DNA of 64,000 nucleotides. It comes from Monarcha castaneiventris obscurior (taxonomy: Eukaryota > Chordata > Aves > Passeriformes > Monarchidae). Within the stretch, counting starts at the first letter, position 1; each line of letters begins with the position of its first letter. The DNA is taken from positions 11,793,001 through 11,857,000 of the forward strand of contig JAMPIT010000884.1 of assembly GCA_026261815.1 (NCBI GenBank), in the 5' to 3' direction. Below, piece after piece: positions 12,301 through 26,100 of the stretch. The position numbers and the translations under genes are program-made. The notes under the pieces are model-generated. The model saw nothing but the letters and a program-made list of their open reading frames with translations. It searched no databases and was not told where the DNA came from.

Positions 12301-15300
12301 TTGTGTAACATTGATAAATCAAGGGAGCATTGATTTAAGATACACATGTACAGGGACTAACAATAATACTTTATTTCTAGAAAGAAACCTTTGGGTCTGA
12401 CAGATCTGTAGCTAAAAGCTCAGTTTGGAAGTTTGACTTTTATATATCTAAATATTGTAGAGTGGAAAATAATGGTGAGGAGTGTTGGTGTTGTTTGCTC
12501 TGCAATACTGATCACAGGTCTGACTTATGCTTTGACTATGAGGAAGGACAGAAAAAAGAGGATCCCAAATCTAAAGAGGGTAATATTTAAAAAAAAATTT
12601 CTAAATTCTGTTTTCAGAAGTGATACAGGCACTTAAGAATCTACACTCCTCTGAATTTCAACTCACTTTTGAAAGCCTGATGGAGATGGGTTATCATCTT
12701 TGGATGGATTGCAAACAGTCGCTTTCATTGCAAGTGCTGTCTGAATGTATGTGCCATCCAATTCCAAACTCACGTTTGCAGGAGAATGAAACCAGCGAGA
12801 GTGTTGGACAGCAGATGAGCCTAACTGAGGGCTCTAAATCACCAAAATCAGTGATGTAAAACAAAAAGTATGAGTAATTAATACTGTCCATCTACCTGTG
12901 TTTTGCTATTTGACAATTTCACTCCAGTCACTGTAAGACAAGTGGTCCTAGCAGAGAAACGCAATGTGAGAGGCTGGAAGAGACTTTCAGCTCATCAAGG
13001 GTATTTCACAGGGCAGGTAAGCCTGAAGAGAAAGCCAAGGAAAAAGTAGCAGAAGTGGTAAACTCTAAATAAAATGCGAGGTAGGCAGGACATGAAAATG
13101 CTGAGAGCTGAAGGATCAGGATTTTTTAACTGAGGATCTCCATCACAATACCTTCTCCACACCGAAAAGGGTAGGAGAAGGGGAAGAAGTTCTAAGTGAG
13201 AATCAACATAGAAGGCAGCATCAGACATACAGTAACAGACAGGAAGAAAGTGGGAAGATGTGATTTTACCTAGAGTAGATTGTAATGAGATGGAACAAAA
13301 ATCCCAGCAAATTAAAAAGCAGGAGGAACAGGGAACTTGGAAAAAGAAGGGGTGTTTTTGGGGAAGTCAGGAGGAGAGGAACTCATGGCTGAAAAATTAG
13401 TATTAGAAACATGGAAGTCAAAATGATTGATACATAATTCAGTGAAAGAGTCAATTCTTATCTACCTTCACTGGGATTTAAATATGTCTTTACATGTGTT
13501 TTAAGTGCCCTTCATGTATATTATCACTGTTTTCTCTTCATTTGATGAACTGAATTGCTGTGAGTTTTCTAAAATTTGACCAATACCAAGTTACTGAAGC
13601 CAGAAGATAAAGATCTGTCTCACTTTACAAACACGTCAGCTTGTCAGACTCTGATTACAGCAACCAGCATGAAACTTTGCTGCTTCTGAGGAGATGTGTT
13701 TGCAGGAGGGATCTGCAACAACTCTGGACATGGCAGCAGAAGCAACAGCATATCCTTCTGTAAGTTGTGTTTGAGTGGAGCCTGAGCAGACCATTTGCTT
13801 TTCTTAATGGCTTTACTTCTTTTTCCTGATTTTTTTGAGTACAACCTACTTGTGCTTTAGACAAAAAGCTGGGATTAGCTAGAGGAGTTTTAGTTGGCTG
13901 GCCATCAGTTCTAAATAGCAAAGAAAAACTAACTTCAAAGCAAAATGCATTTAAATTAAAAAAATTAAGAAAGGGGCACGAAGACTTTACTAAGGTCATG
14001 AACTAAGAGAGAGGGAGAGAAAAGTAGCTATGTCAAAAATACTTTATTTTTAGTTTCTACCTAAATCCAAAATGTAGGAAAATTAAGGTTTTGTAAGCTA
14101 TGCCCTTAATTATTCAGGAATCACTGTTACACTGGCTAAGCAGTTTAGAGCAGCATTACATGATGCAGGTCTCCATCTGAGTGATTGGCTTATCTCCAGG
14201 TGATTGTGTGGAAAACACACAATCATATGTATTGTAACTAAATAAGCTTTACAATGTAATTCTCAGGGAACCGGAAATAATATTATTTATTTTATATATG
14301 TATGAACTGAGGAAATGGTATATTGCCTATGGTTGCACAGCAATTTGGGCAAGAGTCCTGAATGGAAATGAATAATGGTGATTGCTCTACGATCCTCTTC
14401 CAGTCACTAGGCAACTCTGCCTCTCACAAATACTGTGCAGTATCTTCAAAGAAGTCCCAGTTTTGAATATTTTAATGGGACTTTCAAAGAAATTTGCACG
14501 AGTTAAACATTCATAACCCAAAGAAATTAAAAGAGTCTGGCAGCTTTGAAATTCCAGCTCTCACTCCTAAAGATAGCAGTTGTGTCATTCTTTTAAAATG
14601 CTAAAGGGGAGTTTGTGAATCTGGGCATCACACCAGGCTCTTAGAACCACTTCTGTATTTCTGCCCACTGAAGGAGGATCAGGGCTATTAGGAATTTTTT
14701 GAGGAGACATTTCATTAGCCCAATATGTTATATATTGCTTTAGTACTTTCACTGCAGCTTTGCTTTCCTTTTTTCTTGGTATTGGATCTTTAGTATTACC
14801 CATCTCATTGCTTGAGTAACATGGGAATATCTCTACTGTTGCAAATAATGACAGGAAAGATAATAGCTTGTACTGAAAAGGACATATTTAATGATTCAGA
14901 GTCTCTTCCAGGTCAAGTTATAGTGGGTGAAATGCAGACTGGCATAGCTGAGTTAATACTATACACAGTGGCTCATGTTCATGCGTTCAGAAGCTGGAGA
15001 TACCAGCTGTCTTGTAGATGGAAGTCAGGTCAGTATATGTATGTATTTATAGATATATTTATATTTGTTTGGCTCAGTAAGGATATCAGAGTGCTCCTTT
15101 TTGTTCTAGTTTTTGAACAGCAGTAATAGAGAAAGTTTAAATAAAACAGAGCCTTTGTTTGCTGGGCCAGCAGCACTGCTCCTGGAAGGATGATTTGCCT
15201 GAAGAGAGGCAGAAGAGAAAAGAACTTGCTCCTGTAGCAGCAATAGAAGATAGATGAGTGAAGGGATGAGTTTCCTGCAATCCAGAAAAGGCTCCTAGGT

Positions 15301-18300
15301 AGCCTTCATTTTAAGGAATTAATCACTGGTAAGCTGGCACACATGCCGAGTGAGGCAAAAGCGTTCGTGAGGGAACCTGCTGTCATAAATGTATTCCTGG
15401 AAAAAAGCTCCATTGGGAAAATTGTGTGGAACAGAAGGAAGCAGTAATTATGGACAGTCCAAAAGAAGCACACAAAGGCTGCACTGTGGGAAGGAGCTGC
15501 AAGCCTACCTGCACAAGTTCCACATTTGTGTGCTTCTCATTTTGTGTGCATGTAGCTGCTTTTTATGACACATTTATGACTCACCCTTCTTGGGCACTGG
15601 CATCTACAGTGATGCTTCAAAATCTTGTTTGAGAAATGGCCTTCTAGGCTCTGTGTTCCATATTTATACCCTACCTGCAGTAAATGTTGCTAAACCAGGT
15701 CTCCTGCTAAGGAGCAGAAACTACAGACAGGGAGATAAGTTTTGCACATGGCTCACAGGTCAGCCTTGGCATCATATTGCTCCTGTTTCAATCTCTCCAT
15801 TTGGCATAACTTTCTTTTCTGTTTTTCTCTTGTCTGTAAAATATTTAAGGGACTTCTCTTCAAGAAGGTTGAACACTATAATGTCTTTTCTGTTCATGGA
15901 CCAGTGAGCACTCCAGCTTGTCAGTATTCAAATTACTATCAAACTGTTTAGTATCTGTCTAATTAAAACAGAACTTACTTGCTGATCTCTTCATGCTAAA
16001 GCAAATGAAATCCTAATAGGAAAAGCGATATATCACTTAGATCAAAAGAAAATGAATAACTATAACATAACCACCTCTCTTCCTCTCTTCTCTCTTTTTT
16101 TTTTTCCTTGAAGTGTGGGAGGAGAATGGCAGGCAATTCCTGTTTTCAGATAAAGACATATGTTCTGTCGCAACCTTCTTATTGATTCCTGGTACTAGCA
16201 AAATCCCTGCATGTTACTGTAGTGAGATGGAAATTTCCATAGTGGAGGAGAAGCATAATTCCAGGGGTGAAACATGGGGAGGGGAATAGGAGGTGGCAAA
16301 TCAAGGGAAGAGAGCACACTGGGGAAAGGGTACGTACCCCTAGAAAGTTTTGAGCTGAATGTAGAGCTTTTGCAATTGCTTTGCATAAGTTGAGTAAAGG
16401 AGGATGCTCTGTGGAAGTCCCCAGTCCTTTGGGTCCATTAAATTGCCCAAGTATCTTTGGGGAAGGGTCTGTCTCATTCTTTCTGATACTCTTGGGTTAT
16501 TGATAAAAATTGAATAGAGAATATCTCCTTGTTTCCAGTCTATTTGCACAGTTCTCCCTAGGGAAGAATGGTTTGCTCTTCTGCCAACAAAGGCACCATT
16601 TGTCTTAGGGTATTGACTTGTTCTGAGGCCTTCAAATCTTTTCCCTTCTTTTTACTATTTTTTTTGTTTCCCTGTCCGTTCCTCTCACTGAGCTGTAGCA
16701 CACTTGCCTCTGGCTAGGAATATTAATGAGCTTTTCTTTTCAAGAGCCTATGCAGATTCCACTTTGTGAATCAGCTGGCAAGAGGTGCTGTCCAAGTAAC
16801 TTACCCAGAATGGTACCCAGGGGCAGATCGTATAAGTGCATAGCATGTCTCATTCCCCAGTCTGAGAATAAAAGGTCAAGGAGTTGATTTTCAGTGTGGG
16901 GTGCCTTGTATGGCATGGATGGCTCAGAGAGAGCCCTTCATACAACAAAGGTTATTTAAATAACTCAAATGGCTCTGAAAAATGTAAATTTGCAACAAGA
17001 TGGGGAACTGAGCAGCTCAGGTGGTTCATTATTAATGCCATGAGTATTTTTCTTTTGTTGGTTCAGATCTGCTGAGTCAGAAAAGACATAGAACATTAAA
17101 AGTGTCTGAGTAGGGTTCAGTAGCAGGCATGAAATTAATTTAGTTGGCTAAATGAAAGTGCATTTTTTGGTAGAAAACTCTTGACCACATTGCACACTTT
17201 CATTGGAGATAGACAGACTTGGGCAATGAAAATTTAAAAATCCTGAGTAGAGTGGCCCAGAAAAGTGTATCACTCCTGTCTCCTGGAGATGGTGGGCCAT
17301 TTGAGATGAGTGGGCTGGGTGACAGTATAGAGGAATGCACACTGCTTTGTATTTGAATCCAAATTGCTCTTTAATGACATAAATCCATGTTTGTCCTCCT
17401 CTGCATCCTCCTGTAATCTTTGCCTTGGTGGTGGTGGCTCAGGACACTGGTCTTTGTGCTAGGGATCTTTTTTTCAGGTGGGTTCTGCCCACCACCCCCA
17501 GCTATGGCACTGGGCTTACATCATACAGCTTCTGGTTGACACAAAAAGTCTGAAAGAACAGATACCCAATAACTTGCTGGGAAATCTTTTATAAAATTGG
17601 GCTAAATCTGATGCTAAGCAAAGGAGCAATTTAAATTGCCTCAGGTAATCCTTCTCACGGGGGTTCTTAGCCCTGGGAGGAGAGGTTGGCATAATTTGAC
17701 TGCAGATAATGAGTAGTACTTTGCCTGTAGGTGTCCAAACCAAGCATGGGCTAAGTCTAACCATCATGACTTTACCTAAAAAATAGAGAAAAGATTATTG
17801 TTAAAATCAGTGTTCTTAAAGGATTTGTATGGTTTCTTCCATCTTGTGTCCTGGACAGGATGATGACAAAAAGGGTCACCTTTTTTGCAATATTTTTGTA
17901 TTTTTAGCTGTTTGTCCCACTGAAAGCAGAAAAATAGATATTTTTATACAGATACAGCTGAAGACAAGTAAAACTGAACTGTAACTGCTGGAGTTTTTAT
18001 TTCATTTACATCCTTCCATCTACCAACATGGGTCAATTCCTGTACAAATTCTTGATTCATTCCTGGGCCTGAGATATAGGGCTTACCAAATTCTATCAAT
18101 TTCAGATAGCCACTAGATAAACTCCTCCTTTGCACTGCTTGAGGAAGAGAAATGGCGATCCAAGGACCGGCATATTTGGCAGGCTATGGAAAGCTAAGCT
18201 TTAGTTTTGTGTTCTGCCACAGAGTTCCACTCAGTTTTAGGCAACTTCCTTAAACTCTATATGATTAAGCAACTCCTGCAAAATTAAGGTTAATAGCATA

Positions 18301-19859
18301 AGCAGGCGCGTTCTGAGAATATATATAAACCTTTTGACGGGAATGGACTGACATTTGCAAAACTCAAGGTTGAATTTCAGGAAATTTCTTCTAATATGTT
18401 ACCTCACATCCTACCCTGAAGCCAGAAAAAAATCAAACTTTTGGTGCTCAATGTGTTAATGTTCCCAAATCACAGACAGGAATCATTGCTTAAGAAATGG
18501 TATTATTTGGAAGGGAGGAATGAAAATTCCCTAAAACCTTTGCTGCCCAGTGCTGGAAGCTACTGCCATCCATTTAGGTGACCACTCCCCAGGCAGGCAC
18601 ATTCACACCAAATTACTTGACCTAAAGCTCTTTGGGCTTTTACAGTTAACAGGTTTTCTTCACTTAATGGCGCAAGTTCCCTGTTAACAGAAATGCTTCT
18701 CTGCTCCTTTCCACTATTCCTCCATCACTGCATGAGCTGGCAGAATAGGGCTCTTCTGATTTTGTGAACCTTTGCTCTGGAGTTCCTTCCTGAGCTTTGT
18801 GGTTGCACTGTGGCTTGGCTACTTTTCCCATCTACTTGTAGTAATGGCTTTAGGGTTGGATTGTAGGGACAGGTGGACACCAAACTTTCCTAGGATGAGG
18901 ATCTGAATGGATGACTTTTTTGGTTCCTTTTCCCTGTAGAGTGATCCTTGGCATGTCATTTATAGTCTCTTCTGTTTCTGCTATTCTAAAAAGGGGAAAG
19001 GCTTTCTCTGCACAGGATGTCACAGTACTTTTACTGGAATTTTCAAGATGATTTGCCATCCCCAATTCTAGAAATTATAAAACTATTTTTACCTTTACTA
19101 TTTCAATAAACTTTACCAACTAGCCTGAACAGACACTGCTTTTGAACTCTTAAATATTAAATATTTCAAAACATCCATTAACAATCTCATGTGGAGGATA
19201 AGGATTTTGAATATATTTAGTGTTTGTTTAATGTTTTGTTTTTCTGACTTTTGTGAGAGCAGAGATAACATAAAATAAATTACCAGACTTAGGAAAAAGA
19301 GTCCTTGGATTATAGCTGTAGTAGAAGATACAGCAAAAAATGTAGGTAAAGTGACTAAAACATGATAGGAGTTCAGTGCAGCATGAAACTTTAGATGTCT
19401 GCTGGAGAGGGGGAGATTAAAATACCAGTAGTGAGAATATGGAAGAAATATCATTAATGAAACTGACCCTTTCCAGAGCTGATTTTTTCTTGTTTCACTT
19501 GAAAACCTTAATCTTTCTTCCATGTCTTCAAGATGTAGTTCTCTAAGGAAAATAGTTTTTCAGTCTTACCTCAGACTCTCAGTTTGATTCAGTTACTCAC
19601 TGGAGCACACACAGCATCTTAACTGAGAGACACTTTTGGAGGTACTACAGATTTTATCTGTCAGCATAACATATCAGAATGGCATTACTCTAAAAATATT
19701 TCTTAGCATGATGTAAATTTGTTGCAACTGATTGTGACACTCGCGTCTCTAAAATTATTGTTACTTTTTTCCGTTTTGCTGAAAAGCCGTACCAGGAAAA
19801 CTGATCACTGTGATGTCTGGTAACATTTAGGGCTTGTATTTTAGTTTGATATACACCCC
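12301..19859. other. Gene-free, AT-rich, nothing recognised except a hairpin
   Basis: No LTR or CR1 terminus, exon or RNA gene was identified. All open frames are short and unlike known proteins. A 10-bp-stem hairpin at 14201-14225 is listed separately. Confidence 0.5.
14201..14225. repeat. Perfect short inverted repeat (10-bp arms, 5-base loop)
   Basis: TGATTGTGTG (14201-14210) and CACACAATCA (14216-14225) are exact reverse complements separated by GAAAA. The stem is too short for a microRNA precursor and lies in no recognised gene. Confidence 0.8.
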
Positions 19860-20170
19860 AATGCTAATTAATGTCAGTTGAATCACACAAGTTAGAGATG
19901 GAAAACACCTATTAGATAATGTCAGGCTATGACTGTTCCCCCAATGAATTCTCATGTGCTTTGTCTCATCTAGTTTTAGATTACTTGCAATTGAGGTGTC
20001 TCTGGGGAGGCTATTCCACAGCCTAATGTACCTTGCCATTAAGAAATATTTGCTCCTCTTCAGACTGAACTTTTCTGTTGCTTATTCTTATCATATTACT
20101 TTACTTCTCCACTTGCTGTTGCTAATCTATTGTCATTCCTCTCACATACTTACTCTTTCTAGACTTTAGT
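19860..20170 (-). mobile_element. Old CR1/L3-like LINE fragment
   Basis: The plus strand reads like a reversed LINE 3' region. It has a GATGGAAAACACCTATTAGA block at about 19894, then GGGGAGGCTATTCCACAGCC at 20005, then an AAGAAATATTTGCTCCTCTT block near 20041. This order is typical of old CR1/L3 3' ends. The copy is highly diverged, with no intact frame and uncertain edges. Confidence 0.55.
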
Positions 20171-22201
20171 CCATAAATAAATATTTCCATCCTTGTTTAT
20201 TATATGCCCATATCAGCACTACATTTCTTTCGTGTCATCTCACAATCCAGACTCTCCTCTTCCAGGACCTCTTTCTGATGTCAGGCACCCCCAGATCGAA
20301 ATGGTTATTGTAGGAACAGTGTCCTTCATAGATACGAACTTTCATGGTTTGTGGTGAGATGTCGTTTTGACTGACACGGGAATTTCTTGTTCTCTTATCA
20401 CTGCTCTGTCCCACTCACTGGTGGTCAAATGCTTAAGAACCTTGGTGCATCACAGTTAGAAATATGTGAGGAAGAATAGGCATTTTAGAGTTCTAGGAAT
20501 TAGGGTTGGGTGACTCAAAATGTACAGCTGAGGTGAGAAACAGGATAGGCACCTCCACACCTCCTTCTACTGAGAAAAAAGTTGAGCCATTTTAAAGCAT
20601 CCATTGTGAAAGATTTCAAATTATGTTATGGAAGACTGAAGTGTTTGATAGTCATTTGTAGTTGAAAAAATAATTGTGGAGAGATCTCTGTCAGTGTTTG
20701 CAAAGAAGCTATTGCTTTCTTCAGAGCACTGTGTTGTTCAGGAACCAGCCCTTTCACTGCCCAAGGCTTTACTGAGCTCTCCTGGTCCTTTTCATCCCCA
20801 GCTGCTGACACACACCTTCAATTCTTTACTATGAATTGTTTAAAATGCAACCAACCTCCAGATTCAGGTCTGGAATCCTGAACTAGTCATCTCTGTAATT
20901 AAAAGAGACTGTGGTCAGCCCCTGAGGTGAGAGTTAAAGCTGAACACCAGGTTAGGACTAATTTTTATGAATCTTCTCTTTTATGTTTTTGTTAATGAAG
21001 GATAAATGTTTGGGAGTCATATTTCTTAGTTCCTCAGATCCCAGGGAAGATTATTACTTAGCCAACTTAAAAAAACCCAATAATCCAGGATAAAAAGGGA
21101 GTAATAGAAATTGTTTTTTCCAGCTTTTCTCCTGGTAAGGACGAGTGACATTTTGTTATATTTTCTTTCTTTGCATTTAGCTGAAGTTGCTATTGTTGAA
21201 AGTCATGTAACAAACAAATTTGCTCTCCTTTCATAAAGTAAACTCTAAGCATTCAACCCTAGTAGTCAGCTCTTGCTATAAATGCACTTTTCCAGACTAT
21301 TTCCAAGGTTTAGTTAGAGAACAAAAAGGCAAAAATGTGCATAAGGGAGACTGCAAATGCCCTCCGACTATGAAAGGAGAGCAAATGATTGTTCATTAAT
21401 TTAGATCTCTATCTGAATGCAGGTACATTTTAATAGATCTTGAGAAAGTCTTACAACAAATATAGTGCTTCCTTCATGCCTTTGGTTAATTTAGGAAGTT
21501 TGTTCTGCAACTCTCAATAACAGCAGCTTTAGAGAAATGCAAAATTCAACAGCAACTGGAGGAAACTCAAATGAAGTGAGTGAGTTTTGGATAAGTAGCT
21601 GCACTTCTAGTCTGTGCCCTAAGCTGAAAGCCATCTCTGGCCCCTCTAGATTTGCTTGGTTTTAGTTGCTGTGTTTCAAAATTAAAAGGTCTTAAATTAT
21701 GTTCATTTGCCTGGTTTTGGATTCAGGCAGGTGTGACTGTGTGCAGTGTTGTTGCCTTCAATAATGTAGTACAAGTGGAGAAAAAATCTACTTCACTGCT
21801 TTGTCTTGGTTTGCCCTTCACGTACTCTGTGTGCTGTGTGGAGGCTGGATCTAAATTCTGCATCTAGACCCTCTTGTTCCTGCAGCACCCTGGGGAATCC
21901 TGTGATAAAATGGGAATACTGTGGCAGCAAATAAGTTCAGGTTCAGTTGCTTTGTACTGAATTAAATATGTACATGAATAATACAATTGGTACAGTAAAC
22001 CTTGTAGTTTACATTATCAAATAAAATTCTTAAAATATGTTCCCTACATTTTCAGCATACCACAAAACTTTGTTTCAATAATATATTTCTGCACTGTAAA
22101 AGCTTTTAACAGAAAAAAAATAACAAGATAGACTTTAGGGTCATTATATCCAGTATGTGAGATAATTTGGCTTCTGGACATCTGGCACATGTTATAAAAT
22201 C
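20171..22201. other. Gene-free, nothing recognised
   Basis: AT-rich sequence with only short, unsupported open frames. Confidence 0.5.
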
Positions 22202-22475
22202 AATTATAGAATGGCTTGGGTTGGTAGGAACCTCCAAGATCATCTTGTTCTAATTCCTTGTCATGGGCAGGGACAACTTCCACTAGACCAGGATGCTCAG
22301 AGTCCCATCCAGCCTGGCCTTGAACACTTCCAGGGATGGGGCACCCTGTGCCAGTGTCTCATCATCCTCACAGGGAAGAATTTCTTCCCAATATCCAATC
22401 CAAACCTAGTCCCGGTCAGTGTGAAGTCATTCCTCTTTCTCCTGTCACTCCAGGCCCTTGTAAATAGTCTCTCTA
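22202..22475 (-). mobile_element. CR1 LINE 3' end, first half (interrupted by an LTR)
   Basis: Reverse-complement avian CR1 tail. It starts at the terminal ATAGAATGG motif, followed by GGTTGGTAGGAACCTCCAAG, the GGGCAGGGACAACTTCCACT block, the CCAGCCTGGCCTTGAACACT block and GGGAAGAATTTCTTCCCAAT. It breaks off at the TGACGTG start of the inserted LTR and resumes at 23081. Together the halves make a 5'-truncated CR1 of about 380 bp, with no coding capacity. Confidence 0.95.
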
Positions 22476-23080
22476 TGACGTGAAGAGCGAAGAGGGGGAT
22501 GGAAGCGTGGAGGGGATGGAAGGAGCATCGCGTCTGTCCCAATCGCATCTCGGAGCTGCTCGGGGGATGCTGGGCGAACACACTCGGACACACTCTGACA
22601 CACTGTAGGACACTCGCTGCCACTCACACACACACAGAGTCTGATAGCTCCTGCAGCGTCGCCGGGGACAGAGAGGCAGGAGGGGTCCTTTGTATGGAGT
22701 TCCGAGGGGGTTTACTGGGGTTCCCGCTTGAAGGGAACCAGGAACAAAGAACACAGAACACTGAGTGTCCCAGGGTTTTATCTGGATCGGCACCGGGGGT
22801 GAGCATAACATCACCAGGGGTGAACCTATCATGTGGGGGCCAGGGGGTGGAGAGGACGTGAGGTGACAGGACAGTGACCACTGGGGAAGGCGAGGGGTGG
22901 AACAAGGGAGCTGGGAGCCAGTGGGGGTATCAAGGGAAGGAGAACTATCTAGAACATGGGCTTAAAAAGGGTGAAAGGGTGTGGTCTTAGACCTCTGAGC
23001 CTACCCATCAGCGGACCTCCACTGTTTTGGGGCTGTGTGGCTCCTTGGTCATTCCTGCAGTGGACTCAAGCACTGCAACA
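22476..23080 (-). mobile_element. Solo LTR (ERVK-like) inserted into a CR1
   Basis: The 605-bp element runs from TGACGTGAAG to CACTGCAACA on the plus strand and splits a CR1. The flanks TCTCTA (22470-22475) and TCTTTC (23081-23086) fit a 6-bp target duplication of TCTCTC with one change in each copy; the uninterrupted CR1 consensus is expected to read about TCTCTCC there. A 6-bp duplication is usual for ERVK (class II). On the minus strand a GATAAAA TATA-like box precedes the R/U5 part, and the far end is a degenerate GTGTCNGAGTG-type repeat (plus-strand 22570-22640). The open frames of up to 120 codons on both strands are GC-rich artefacts. Confidence 0.85.
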
Positions 23081-23186
23081 TCTTTCCATCTTTCCTGTAG
23101 GCTCCCTTCAGGTGCTGGAAGGCTCCAGTTAGGTTACCCTGAAGCCTTGTCTTCTCTTGGTTGAACAATCCCAATTCTCTCTAAAT
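23081..23186 (-). mobile_element. CR1 LINE, second half after the LTR insertion
   Basis: Continues the CR1 interrupted at 22475, with TGTAGGCTCCCTTCAGGTGC, the GTTAGGTTACCCTGAAGCC block and TGAACAATCCCAATTCTCTC in the expected reverse order. It stops abruptly at about 23186, the usual 5' truncation of CR1. Confidence 0.92.
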
Positions 23187-26100
23187 GCTGACATTCAAAG
23201 AGCAGTATTTGACTTTTAGACTGAATGTTGCCTGTATGTTGCAATTGCTTCCGATGCCATGTAACACTCTAGAATAGGTGATGCCATACAGACCCCAAGC
23301 TGGGGTACACTTTGATCCCGGAAGTACCCAGGCATAAACCCATTTCCAAAAGAAAGGTTCTGTGCGAAAGAGCAGCAATGAGAAACACAAGTGATTTGTT
23401 GACAACTGCAGCAGCAGAGCTGGCTGTGCAGAGCTGGTGGTTTCAGAGGCTTTCAGTGTGCAGTAGAGTGACACAAACTCTCTTGGTTGGTTGTTCCCCC
23501 CTTTGTTTTTAAGAATAGGTGTTGTATTCACAACGACTTCCTTAGGGATAGTTCTAGAATATGTTTTGCAATGTAAATTGCAAAATATGTAGGAATATGC
23601 TTAAAAGTTATCAAAGTATCTCTGTCTATCTCCTAGTGGTACACATACTTAGTATTTACTGAACCTACTGAGTGGCCATGTAATTAACGAAATCTTTCCA
23701 GGACTTTGTAATGGGCTATATAATTTTCTTTCTGGTTAATAAAAAAAATGACTGGGCTTACAGAAAAATTCAGCTAGAATTTTTCAGCTCTGTAGCTAAA
23801 ATCACAATTTTAAGTCCCCCTTTAATGTGAACATGAATCTCAATGAAACACAAAAGCAGAATATGTTAGTCCAGCAATATGGTGTTTTGCCTTGATCTTT
23901 TATAACATGTGACCAATGTTATTCTAGTTCTAATTCTTGTGCCAGGGCAAATTATCCATTTAGGTTTTATTGTTCTGTGTTTTCCAGTACCACAAAAAGT
24001 TAGAGATTTGGTCAGGTCAGATCCCCTTTTTTGTCCTTCTTAATGTGAAGACTAGTATTTATATTGGACACAGACCTCAGGTAAAGGAATTAGCCTCTTT
24101 TTCTATAATGCCATTTAAAATTTATCTTTTATAATTAGATTTAAATTTAGGCAATTAATACAGAGAGTTAAGCTTGGTACACTCAAACAGAAACTAGGAA
24201 GGGAATATTGTTTGGGATCTATATCAAGGTCCATGTGTAAGAGTCAGGATGGGCTCCTACCCTGTTTGCCATGAGTTGCTGGCTCTGTACAGATAATTAG
24301 TTTAAGCAGCAGAAATCTTGATTACTGGGGCAAATCCATCCTTTGTGGGTGGAACTTCCTATGATTTCAGTGTGAGTGCCCATTGCCTACATGTGGATGC
24401 ATTTACCCCAGGACGAGGAAGTTCTGGCCCACAGTTTCAAAAGTGGGTGTTTAACAGAGCTTGTATAACATTTTTACACTCATTCCCTAACATAAAAGAT
24501 GATACCAGGCAGTGGTACTGGCAGGACTTGCTCAAACAGATGTTATTGGTAGTTAAGATAAACAGTGACACCTAGGATGCCAGATGTTGTGATTCATCCC
24601 TGGTGCTTGCTGTAATTCATATTCCATTAGGGGCTACTGGTTATTTATTTTTCAGCCCACTAGAAGTTTAATTGACTATTTCTCCACCTATTTCCCTTTT
24701 CCTCTCTGCTCTTCCTCTCATTTACTTTTCTTATACCTACATTAATATTTATTTTGGCCTGAAGCATGGAGAAACCCCATCAGTCACCCAGGGATCAGGT
24801 ACACTAGGCCAGAGTATCCTACTTTTACTTAACACTTAGTGATAGTATCCAAATAATTTCCCATTTTCCAGTTGAGAAGTGGGTGAGGGGAGAAGATGAA
24901 AACCTTTGCCAAGAAGCTCTCTGTGGTGGATACTAAAATAAGTCAGGTAGCAGATGTCCAACCCAAACTTCGGTGGGTAATTAGGTGATTCAATATCCAA
25001 AAGAAGCAGGTAATTGTTGTGATTTGTGAATCCTGTGCCAGGGCAGATAGTTTACAGCTTGCAGATATTTCTCTAATGAGAGAGGATATCATGAGCTCTG
25101 AGCAGTAAAACACTGTTTTCTTAGTATTCAAAAAGAATGGCTGTTTTTTTTTCTTTAGGGATGCTCTTGGCATAGACTGTTCCTGTTCTTTTCTTTGTTG
25201 TTTCTTGGAAGTATTCTGAAAACTATTGATACAGTATGCAAATTCAATGCAGGAAATGTAACATTATATAAGTGTAATTATCCTTTTATTCAAAGACATT
25301 TTTATTTGTTCCTGTGTATTTTAGTCCTCAAAAAAAAAGACAGAGAAAAGTTTAAATACAATTGTTTACTTTGTCAAAAAGAAAAAAGTCAGAGGAAGAT
25401 GCTATAAAGATCAGACCGTAAAAAGAAATTGAGGAATTAGAGAAACACTAATAAAAGAAAAAATATGGATATCACTGGAAAGGCACAAAATGGGACCATT
25501 TCAGGAAGAAAAAAAGTATGCCTGGCTGTTGCCATTCTAGGAGAACTGGACATGGAAAGAAGAGAATGGAAAATAAGAGCAAAGCTGTAAAGCCATCTGT
25601 CCTCCCTTCTTTTCAGTGTCATTTCATAAGGAGTACGGGGAGAGGGGGAGGTGAGGGGAAGGGGGCCAGGAATCCTAGCAACCAGAATACTATTGATGCA
25701 AACACCTTAAAAATGTGCAACTGCCAGCAAAATTCTCAGAGGGTCAGCTCACTCCTTCTGTTCCTGGGCAGAGCAGGATGTGCTCACAACAGCACTATGA
25801 CTCTTGTTTTCTTCACTTCCTAAGGTGGAAAGTTATTGTTTTTCTGTCTGCAATATTGTGATATACAAATATGCCTATAGAATGTTGGGGAATTAAAAAA
25901 AAAAATTGCTTCGATGTAGTTAGTTTGAAGAAACAGCTGGAGAAGTGCAGGAGAAAGGGAAACTGTTTTGTACAAGTTGTTAGGGTTCTTTTTTTGTACT
26001 CTGTCAGGATTTCCCTTTCCCTTCTAAAATCTGTGTATTTTCTTCCACTTACTTTTTTTAATTTTTTTTTTTTCCTATGAATCTCTCCTTATTATTTTCT

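Noticed and set aside
14201..14225. Hairpin as a microRNA precursor
   Set aside because: A 10-bp stem is far too short for a Drosha or Dicer substrate.
22499..22905. Overlapping 93-120-codon frames on both strands
   Set aside because: They lie within the ERVK-like LTR and reflect its GC-rich, GTGT-repeat composition.
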